A stretch of 64,000 nt of DNA from positions 62,001 through 126,000 of the forward strand of contig CACIKV010000001.1 of NCBI GenBank assembly GCA_902587325.1, written 5' to 3'. Shown piece by piece: positions 57,167-64,000 of this stretch. Under the pieces are notes generated by a model. The model was not told where the DNA came from, searched no databases, and saw nothing but the letters and a program-made list of their open reading frames with translations. A program made the translations under genes and the position numbers. Origin of the DNA: an uncultured Bacteroidota bacterium. GTDB taxonomy: Bacteria > Bacteroidota > Bacteroidia > Flavobacteriales > Flavobacteriaceae. How positions within the stretch are numbered: position 1 is the stretch's first letter; every line of letters starts with the position of its first letter.

Positions 57167-57170
57167 TTTA

Positions 57171-58397
57171 ATGTCCAAGATCAAAGTAAGCAATCCTATT
57201 GTAGAGCTTGATGGTGATGAAATGACAAGAATATTATGGGATTTCATTAAGCAAAAACTGATATTACCATATATAGATCTGGATATAAAATATTTTGATT
57301 TAGGCCTCAAAAACAGAGATTTTACAGACGATAAGGTTACTGTTGATGCTGCAGAGGCGATTAAAAAATACAATGTTGGTATCAAATGTGCAACAATTAC
57401 ACCTGATGAGCAAAGAGTAAAAGAATACACTTTAAAAAAAATGTGGAGATCTCCCAATGGTACAATACGAAATATTATTGGCGGAACAGTATTTCGGGAA
57501 CCTATAATAATGAAGAATATTCCAAAATATGTTCAAGGTTGGATAAAGCCTATTTGTATTGGTAGACATGCATTTGGTGATCAGTATCGTGCCACTGATT
57601 TTGTCACACATGGAAAAGGAAAACTCACAATGACTTTTAAACCTGAAAATGGAGATGAATCTAAAACATGGGAGATATATAATTTCAATGAAGATGGTAT
57701 TGCGATGGGAATGTACAATATCGATTCTTCAATTTATGGTTTTGCTAGATCATGTATGAATAGAGCGATTTCCAAAAAATGGCCTTTATACCTATCCACA
57801 AAAAATACAATATTAAAAGCATATGATGGAAGATTTAAAGACATCTTTCATGAAGTATACGAAAACGAATTTAAAGATGAGTTTAAAAAACTAGGTATAA
57901 CCTATGAGCACAGATTAATCGATGATATGGTAGCTGCAGCAATGAAATGGGAAGGAGGATTTGTATGGGCTTGCAAGAATTATGATGGAGATGTACAGTC
58001 TGATACAGTTGCTCAAGGTTTTGGGTCATTAGGTTTGATGACTTCTACTCTTTTGACACCTGACGGTAAAACTTTAGAAGCAGAAGCTGCTCATGGTACT
58101 GTTACTAGACATTTTAGACTTCACCAGCGAGGTAAAGAAACATCGACTAACCCAATAGCATCAATTTTTGCTTGGACAAGAGGATTGATTCACAGGGCTG
58201 AATTAGATTCAAACAATGAGCTATTAATTTTCTCTAATCTTTTAGAAAAAGTATGTATTGAAACTGTAGAGTCTGGTAAGATGACAAAAGATTTAGCCTT
58301 ACTAATTCACGGAACTAATCTAAAAAGACAACATTACCTAAACACTCAAGAATTTTTAGATTCAATCAAAGAGAATTTAGATACTAAGATGGCTTAG
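57171..58397 (+). CDS. icd: NADP-dependent isocitrate dehydrogenase, eukaryote-like homodimeric type
   Basis: 408 residues. [25 protein letters not shown] and the substrate loop [19 protein letters not shown], plus [14 protein letters not shown] text (here [14 protein letters not shown]), place it in the IDH1/IDH2-like subfamily and not the E. coli Icd or the monomeric type. TCA cycle enzyme making 2-oxoglutarate. Coupled to rplS by a four-base gap. Confidence 0.94.
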   Translation: MSKIKVSNPIVELDGDEMTRILWDFIKQKLILPYIDLDIKYFDLGLKNRDFTDDKVTVDAAEAIKKYNVGIKCATITPDEQRVKEYTLKKMWRSPNGTIRNIIGGTVFREPIIMKNIPKYVQGWIKPICIGRHAFGDQYRATDFVTHGKGKLTMTFKPENGDESKTWEIYNFNEDGIAMGMYNIDSSIYGFARSCMNRAISKKWPLYLSTKNTILKAYDGRFKDIFHEVYENEFKDEFKKLGITYEHRLIDDMVAAAMKWEGGFVWACKNYDGDVQSDTVAQGFGSLGLMTSTLLTPDGKTLEAEAAHGTVTRHFRLHQRGKETSTNPIASIFAWTRGLIHRAELDSNNELLIFSNLLEKVCIETVESGKMTKDLALLIHGTNLKRQHYLNTQEFLDSIKENLDTKMA

Positions 58398-58429
58398 ATA
58401 ATATATGTTTTTATTTCTCACTTTCTCAG

Positions 58430-60817
58430 TTGGCATTATTTTTAGATTTTATTAAAGTGTTTCGTTCTTTTTTTACTGCAACTTTATTATTACTATTTAC
58501 TTATTCTAAATCACAAACTAATTTTACTTTAAGTGGTTATATTCTTGATGAATCTAGTAAAGAAGTTATTATTGGTTCAAATATCATAATTCCATCTCTT
58601 AAAACCGGTACTATTTCTAATTCATATGGTTTTTATTCCATAACAGTTCCAAAAGGGAATTATGATGTAATCTTTAACGTTCTTGGCTATAAAGAAGTTG
58701 TCAAAAAAATTATAATTGATAGAAATATTTCTTTTGATATTTTACTAAGCGAGCAAATTGAGGAATTAAGTGAAGTAATTATTACAGAAAATATTGAAAA
58801 TATTGAAATTGATTTACCTGTTTTAAGTTTAAATAGACTATCGGGTCAAACAATTAAACAGACACCTGTAGTTTTTGGTGAATCTGATTTACTTAAAACT
58901 ATACAGTTGCTACCGGGTGTCAGTAATGCTGGAGAAGGGGCTTCTGGATTTAATGTAAGAGGAGGTGCAGCAGACCAAAATTTAATTTTGTTTGACGAGG
59001 CAATTATTTATAATTCCTCTCACCTTTTTGGACTATTTTCAGTTTTTAACTCTGATGCAATAAAAGAAGTTAAACTTTTTAAGGGCGGAATTCCCTCGTC
59101 ATATGGTGGTAGGGTCTCATCGGTCCTAGATGTTTACCAAAAAGATGGAAATAAAAATGAGTTAAAATTTAATGGTGGAATAGGTGCAATTTCAAGTAGA
59201 TTTTTAGTGGAAGGGCCAATTCAAACTGAAAAGAGCTCTTTTTTAATTGCATCTCGAGGAACCTATGCACATCTTTTTTTAAAGCTAACCGATATCGAAA
59301 ATTCTGCATACTTTTTTGACATCAATACCAAATCTAATTTTACAATTAATAAAAAAAATAAGCTTTATTTTTCAGGATATTTTGGGAGAGATTTTTTTAA
59401 ACTTGATAATACTTTCCTTTTACTTTATGGAAATACAACATTTAATTTAAGGTGGAACCATCTAATTAATGATAAAACTTTTAGTAATACATCAATAATA
59501 TATAGCGATTATTATTACGGTTTACAATTAGATTTTGCTGGTTTTGACTGGAACTCAGGAATTAAAAATTTGAACCTTAAATTTGATCTTAAAAATTATT
59601 ATTCAAGTAATATTCAATTCAATTATGGGCTGAATGTAATATACTACGATTTCAATCCAGGTGAGATAATGCCACTAACTAAAGAATCTGGTATCAATTC
59701 ATCTACTTTAAATAAAAAATTTGCTTTTGAAAATGCAGCCTATTTTGATGTGATTCACAAGATAAGTAATAAAATTTCAATGCGATATGGTTTTAGACTC
59801 AATCAATTTATCAGATTAAAACAATCAGGACTAAAAACTTATTTGGATAATAAGCCTGTAGTATTTGATCCAGTCTTGAAAATATACAATGGCGCTGATC
59901 CCTTAGCAAATAATTATTCTTCAGAAAATAATATATTTAAATCATTTAACAACATAGAACCGAGATTTAATTTATCGTATAATAGGGTTGATGATAGTTT
60001 TAAATTTAGTTACAACAGATTAAATCAGTACATACACTTAATTTCAAATACAAACTCGCCTCAGCCATTGGATATTTGGACACCATCAGGTCCATATATT
60101 GATCCTCAAAAACTTGATCAATTTGCAATTGGATATTATAAAAAATTTAAACTGCTCAAACTTGAATCCGAAATATTTTATAAGATGATAAAAAATAGAT
60201 TAGATTACATTGATGGAGCGGATTTAGTTGCAAATAATGATATCGAAAGAGTATTATTAAAAGGGCAAGCAAGAGCTTACGGTTTGGAATTATTGCTTAA
60301 AAAAAATACAGGAAGAAATCAATTTTGGATTTCCTATACTCTTTCAAAATCTGAACAAAAAACACCTGGAATAAGTTATGATGAATCCGGAATAAATAAT
60401 GGAAAATGGTACCTAACACCATATGATAAAACTCATGATATAAGTATTAATTCAAAATTTAAAATAAACGAAAAGCTAACTTTAAATAGTAATTTTATTT
60501 TCCAAACTGGTCAACCAACAAATTATCCTAATGCCCAATATCAATATATGAATCTCAGTATTCCAAATTATGGGTCAAGAAATTCTAATAGATTACCTAA
60601 TTATCACAGACTAGACCTAAGTTTAAGTTTAGTTCCTAAAAAAAATATCAATAAAAAAGTGAATAGTGAATGGGTTTTTGGTATATATAATCTCTACAAT
60701 AGAGACAATGCATCTTCAATACTGTTTAGAAAAAATGATCAAACATTAAAGAACGAAGCAGTTCAAATTTCAATATTTGGTATTGTACCTTCAGTAACAT
60801 ATAATTTTAACTTTTAA
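58430..60817 (+). CDS. TonB-dependent receptor with carboxypeptidase-like N-terminal domain
   Basis: 795 residues if started at TTG 58430. A GTG at 58457 (MFRSFFTATLLLLFTYSKS) gives a cleaner signal peptide. No in-frame ATG is available near. After the signal come a carboxypeptidase-regulatory-like domain (about 31-115, FTLSGYILDESSKEVIIGS), a plug (GESDLLKTIQLLPGVSN, FNVRGGAADQNLI) and an outer-membrane barrel ending in a phenylalanine (NFNF). Imports an unknown ligand with TonB energy. The next gene, a DUF4249 lipoprotein, overlaps by one base and is the usual partner of this receptor subclass. Confidence 0.88.
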   Translation: MALFLDFIKVFRSFFTATLLLLFTYSKSQTNFTLSGYILDESSKEVIIGSNIIIPSLKTGTISNSYGFYSITVPKGNYDVIFNVLGYKEVVKKIIIDRNISFDILLSEQIEELSEVIITENIENIEIDLPVLSLNRLSGQTIKQTPVVFGESDLLKTIQLLPGVSNAGEGASGFNVRGGAADQNLILFDEAIIYNSSHLFGLFSVFNSDAIKEVKLFKGGIPSSYGGRVSSVLDVYQKDGNKNELKFNGGIGAISSRFLVEGPIQTEKSSFLIASRGTYAHLFLKLTDIENSAYFFDINTKSNFTINKKNKLYFSGYFGRDFFKLDNTFLLLYGNTTFNLRWNHLINDKTFSNTSIIYSDYYYGLQLDFAGFDWNSGIKNLNLKFDLKNYYSSNIQFNYGLNVIYYDFNPGEIMPLTKESGINSSTLNKKFAFENAAYFDVIHKISNKISMRYGFRLNQFIRLKQSGLKTYLDNKPVVFDPVLKIYNGADPLANNYSSENNIFKSFNNIEPRFNLSYNRVDDSFKFSYNRLNQYIHLISNTNSPQPLDIWTPSGPYIDPQKLDQFAIGYYKKFKLLKLESEIFYKMIKNRLDYIDGADLVANNDIERVLLKGQARAYGLELLLKKNTGRNQFWISYTLSKSEQKTPGISYDESGINNGKWYLTPYDKTHDISINSKFKINEKLTLNSNFIFQTGQPTNYPNAQYQYMNLSIPNYGSRNSNRLPNYHRLDLSLSLVPKKNINKKVNSEWVFGIYNLYNRDNASSILFRKNDQTLKNEAVQISIFGIVPSVTYNFNF

Positions 60818-61626
60818 TGAGAAGAAACTTAGCTTTTATACTATTCGTTTTTATTTTTTCTGGGTGTGAAAAGGTGATTGATTTAGATTTAGAATTCACC
60901 GAAAAGAGAATTGTTGTTGATGCAAAAATAAATAAACATGTAAATAGTAAAAATGGTTTTGCCCGAGTTACTATAAGTAAGACAACAAGTTATTTTGATG
61001 ACGAAATTACATTCATTGAAAATGCTGAAGTGATTATAAAAGAAATTGAATCTGGTGTTGAATATGAACTAAATTTTTCAAAAGAAAATCAATACTATAT
61101 CGAAATTGAAAATATATCAAAAAGCTCAGATTATGAATTAAATATATATCACGAAAATAATCATTATCAAAGTAAAAATATTTTGCGAAGATCTCCTCCA
61201 ATTGGTAATGTAAAACAGGGGCAAAGAAAATCTCTTAATAATGATGAAATTGAGATTGTTACCTCTTTCAAGGATATTGAAAATGACGACAACTATTATT
61301 TGTTCGAATTTGGTAAAGGTAATTTACAACCTGCTGATGATATTTATATTGAAGGTAATAATTTTACATTTTCATATTTTATAAATAAAAATAAAATTCA
61401 AAATAATGAATTAGAAATAAAAATGGAAGGTATTGATTTTCAATATTTTAAATTTATTATTCAAGTTATAATTCAAACAAACACACAAAATGGACCATTC
61501 GCTGCGCCACCTACATCAATTAAAGGAAACATTTATTGTGTAAATAATGATAGTCTAAATCCATTTGGTTATTTTAACGTTAGTGAATTCGATACTTTTA
61601 TACTAAAGGATATAAATGTTAACTAG
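60817..61626 (+). CDS. DUF4249-family lipoprotein, partner of the TonB receptor
   Basis: 269 residues. Signal with lipobox IFSGC (Cys17), then the DUF4249 pattern DLDLEFTEKRIVVDAKIN and ARVTISKTTSYFD, beta-rich throughout. Such proteins are encoded right after TonB receptors in Bacteroidota and are presumed surface or periplasmic substrate-binding partners. The start is coupled to the receptor stop (TAATG). Ligand unknown. Confidence 0.85.
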   Translation: MRRNLAFILFVFIFSGCEKVIDLDLEFTEKRIVVDAKINKHVNSKNGFARVTISKTTSYFDDEITFIENAEVIIKEIESGVEYELNFSKENQYYIEIENISKSSDYELNIYHENNHYQSKNILRRSPPIGNVKQGQRKSLNNDEIEIVTSFKDIENDDNYYLFEFGKGNLQPADDIYIEGNNFTFSYFINKNKIQNNELEIKMEGIDFQYFKFIIQVIIQTNTQNGPFAAPPTSIKGNIYCVNNDSLNPFGYFNVSEFDTFILKDINVN

Positions 61627-61665
61627 TTTTAGCTTTTATTTATTTATTTTGTTATTAACAATATC

Positions 61666-62478
61666 ATGAGTTTTAATAAAATAACAGAACAATCATCTAA
61701 TCATAATGATTTAGAAAAAAAATCAGTTGCTGATATTATTGAATTAATTAATAGTGAAGATAAGTTTGTTGCCTATGCAGTTGAAGAAAAGCTGGATGAC
61801 ATCAAAAGACTTATTGAATGTATAGAAAATCAAATGAAAAAAGGGGGTCGACTTTTTTATTTAGGTGCAGGTACAAGTGGTAGGTTGGGTATTTTAGATG
61901 CATCTGAATGCCCACCAACTTTTGGTGTCTCTGAAAATCTTGTTAACGGAATTATTGCTGGTGGTGATAAAGCTATCAGAAAATCTCAAGAGTTTGCAGA
62001 AGACAGCCTAACACAAGGATGGTATGATTTAAAAAAGTTTAATATAAATAAAAATGACTCTGTAATAGGAATCGCCGCATCTGGAACAACACCATATGTA
62101 GTATCTACTATTAAAAAGTGTAAATCAGAGGGAATTCTAACTGGATGTTTGACTTGCAACCCAAACTCACCTCTTTCTAAAGTATGTGAAATACCTGTAG
62201 AAATTGTAGTTGGACCTGAATTCATTACAGGAAGTACTAGAATGAAATCTGGAACCGCACAAAAAATAGTTTTAAATATGATATCTACAACACTTATGAT
62301 AAGATTAGGAAAAGTTTTAGATAATAAGATGGTAGATATGCAATTATCAAACAATAAACTCGTTGATAGAGCTCAGAAAATGCTAATAAATAAGCTAAAA
62401 ATATCAAAAAAAGAAGCAAAAAAATTACTTGAGGTTAATAAAAGTGTAAGATCTTCTCTAAAAAACTTTAAGAAATAA
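61666..62478 (+). CDS. murQ: N-acetylmuramic acid 6-phosphate etherase
   Basis: 270 residues; SIS-domain enzyme splitting MurNAc-6-phosphate to GlcNAc-6-phosphate and lactate in cell-wall recycling. Motifs: FYLGAGTSGRLGILDASECPPTFG and TGSTRMKSGTAQKIVLNM. Starts 39 bases after the DUF4249 gene. Ends with an 11-base tail-to-tail overlap with secDF. No murP or anmK is visible nearby. Confidence 0.94.
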   Translation: MSFNKITEQSSNHNDLEKKSVADIIELINSEDKFVAYAVEEKLDDIKRLIECIENQMKKGGRLFYLGAGTSGRLGILDASECPPTFGVSENLVNGIIAGGDKAIRKSQEFAEDSLTQGWYDLKKFNINKNDSVIGIAASGTTPYVVSTIKKCKSEGILTGCLTCNPNSPLSKVCEIPVEIVVGPEFITGSTRMKSGTAQKIVLNMISTTLMIRLGKVLDNKMVDMQLSNNKLVDRAQKMLINKLKISKKEAKKLLEVNKSVRSSLKNFKK

Positions 62479-64000
62479 ACTTCTTCTTCAAAGTATCAAA
62501 CATAATAGGTGTAGCTACAAATACCGATGAGTATGTACCAACCATAACACCAATAATTAAAGCAAACATAAACCCTCTAATTGATTCTCCACCAAACAGA
62601 AAAATTGAAACAAGAACAACCAATGTAGTAAACGATGTATTTAAGGTTCTACTTAGGGTGCTGTTTAAAGCGGTGTTTACAATCTTATTTGCTTCCCAAG
62701 ATCTATTTATATTTCTATATTCTCTAATTCTATCAAAAACAACAACTGTATCATTTAATGAATAACCAATAACTGTTAATATAGCAGCAATAAATGCTTG
62801 ATTTATTTCCATATCAAATGGCATGAAAGTATAAGTTATAGAGAATATACCAAGAACAACCATAACATCATGAAAAACCGCAGATACTGCACCTAATGAA
62901 AACTGCCAATTCTTGAACCTAAATAATATATAAAGAAAAACTATAATTAAAGACCCAAAAACAGCGAGGAATGAATTCTTTTTTATATCATCAGCAATCG
63001 TCGGTCCAACACCAAATGATGACATAATACCAACTTGTTTATCCTCGCTTCCATTAATAAAATCATCAATATTGGTTTCGCCAATATATTCAGAAAGATT
63101 AGAAAATAAAATTTGATGGATTTCATCATCTACTGAAGTTGATGTTTCATCAACCTTATAATTAGATGTAATTTTTAACTGATTTTCAGCCCCAAATGTT
63201 TTTATTTCAGCATTACCTAGAGTTGCAACCAATTTACTCTGAATTTCTTGTTGTGGAACAGGTTCTGCAAATCTTACAACATATGATCTTCCGCCAACAA
63301 AATCAACACCTTGATTTAAACCATTTGTGAATAATGAAAAAAGAGCAATAAAAATCAATGTTCCTGAAATAACATATGAAATTTTTCTTTTAGATAAGAA
63401 TGTAATCGATAAATTCCTGAATAAATTTTTAGTAAGTGAAGAAGAGAAAAATAATTCTTTATTTAGTGAGATATGTCTTTCTACTAACATTCTAGTAATA
63501 AAAATTGCAGTAAACAAAGATGTTATAATTCCAATTAAAAGTGTAGTTGCAAAACCTTTAATTGGACCAGAACCGAAAATAAATAAAATTAATGCAGTTA
63601 GACCTGTAGTAATATTAGCATCTAAAATAGAGGATAGTGCATTACTAAAACCATCAGATACAGCCTGTTTTAATCCCTTTTCTCTGTACAATTCTTCTCT
63701 AACTCTTTCAAAAATTAAGACATTCGCATCAACGGACATTCCAATAGTTAGTACAATACCCGCAATACCAGGAAGAGTTAAAACTGCTCCCAAACCTGAA
63801 AGAAAACCAAATATTAAAACTATATTCAGAACTAAAGCAACATCAGCATATAAACCAGCTCTACCATAATAAAAAATCATCCAAGCAAGAACTAATAATA
63901 GAGCTATTAAAAATGAATTAACGCCCTTATTAATAGACTCTTTTCCAAGAGATGGTCCCACAATTTCTGACTGAATTATTTCAGCGGAAGCTGGTAATTT
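62468..64000 (-). CDS. secDF: Protein translocase SecDF fusion, C-terminal part (5' end outside window)
   Basis: 511 residues visible, frame open at the right edge; the apparent GTG start at 63961 lies inside the conserved text AEIIQSEIVGPSLGKESI, so the gene continues upstream. Visible are the SecD membrane domain (GMSVDANVLIFERVREELYREKG) and, from about residue 190, the entire SecF half (GLNQGVDFVGGRSY and IGYSLNDTVVVFDRIREY). Uses proton motive force to pull proteins through SecYEG. SecD and SecF fused in one protein is normal for Bacteroidota. Confidence 0.95.
   Translation of the reverse strand, partial: KLPASAEIIQSEIVGPSLGKESINKGVNSFLIALLLVLAWMIFYYGRAGLYADVALVLNIVLIFGFLSGLGAVLTLPGIAGIVLTIGMSVDANVLIFERVREELYREKGLKQAVSDGFSNALSSILDANITTGLTALILFIFGSGPIKGFATTLLIGIITSLFTAIFITRMLVERHISLNKELFFSSSLTKNLFRNLSITFLSKRKISYVISGTLIFIALFSLFTNGLNQGVDFVGGRSYVVRFAEPVPQQEIQSKLVATLGNAEIKTFGAENQLKITSNYKVDETSTSVDDEIHQILFSNLSEYIGETNIDDFINGSEDKQVGIMSSFGVGPTIADDIKKNSFLAVFGSLIIVFLYILFRFKNWQFSLGAVSAVFHDVMVVLGIFSITYTFMPFDMEINQAFIAAILTVIGYSLNDTVVVFDRIREYRNINRSWEANKIVNTALNSTLSRTLNTSFTTLVVLVSIFLFGGESIRGFMFALIIGVMVGTYSSVFVATPIMFDTLKKKFIS

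Noticed and set aside
56882..57457. 191-codon minus-strand frame
   Set aside because: Antisense to rplS and icd, both certain genes; the translation is a low-complexity serine/phenylalanine-rich shadow.
63327..63869. 180-codon plus-strand frame
   Set aside because: Antisense shadow of secDF with no recognisable family.

Overview
The window is a dense, strongly AT-rich (roughly 28-30% G+C by eye) stretch of chromosome from a streamlined member of the Bacteroidota, most likely a marine Flavobacteriales lineage. The evidence is: Bacteroidota-only families (DUF4835, DUF6913-like, DUF4249, CAL67264-type membrane protein, the lineage-specific omega-like RNA polymerase subunit); TonB-receptor/DUF4249 pairing; promoter boxes of the Bacteroidota type TAnnTTTG; few visible Shine-Dalgarno sequences; and many overlapping genes. 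No species assignment is possible by reading alone. I see no rRNA or tRNA genes, CRISPR arrays, insertion sequences, prophage or island boundaries. This is core, housekeeping chromosome, and no new defence or mobile system is apparent.

Layout. 1-2417: end of a WbqC-family gene, RNase P RNA on the minus strand, and dnaX. 2400-9001 (minus): an eight-gene run pyrR-pyrB-STAS-like-rnz-pdxH-sixA-ppk-ppx combining pyrimidine synthesis, tRNA 3' processing, PLP synthesis and polyphosphate metabolism. 9037-11327 (minus): a cysteine-synthase-like gene overlapping a serine-palmitoyltransferase-like gene, a good candidate for the first two steps of sulfonolipid (capnine) synthesis. ltaE follows, then prfB with its +1 frameshift site, a 50-residue membrane protein and fumC. 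15230-18202 (minus): MenI-like thioesterase, a PAS-UbiA prenyltransferase fusion, a CPBP protease and a small membrane protein. 18264-20162: dnaK with the only strong intrinsic terminator seen. 20269-25943 (plus): panB-rluA and leuACDB. 25953-32546 (minus): UMF1 transporter, lon, cmk, rpsA. 32600-36191 (plus): two msrB genes, lpdA and xerD, with aroQ inserted on the minus strand.

36188-49064 (minus) is a 13-gene head-to-tail series: prmC, ligA, DUF6913-like, dapA, bamD, omega-like, coaBC, DUF4835, recN, fabI, coaE, histidine kinase, response regulator. All gaps are 21 bases or less. 49105-54562: ribD, a YbgC-type thioesterase, dnaA, a lysozyme-fold protein, mltG and dapF. 54656-62478 (plus): htrA, trmD, rplS, icd, TonB receptor, DUF4249 lipoprotein, murQ. 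The window closes inside secDF (minus).

Most notable observations: a 19-base motif shared (17/19) by the upstream regions of dnaK and lon; the PAS-prenyltransferase fusion beside a MenI-like thioesterase; the sulfonolipid gene pair; a release-factor-2 frameshift site whose Shine-Dalgarno-like stimulator is eroded, with a TTG start; an A10G slippery run in dnaX placed where a short gamma form would end; an RNase Z missing most of its tRNA-binding arm; and several promoters so close to start codons that their mRNAs should be nearly leaderless.
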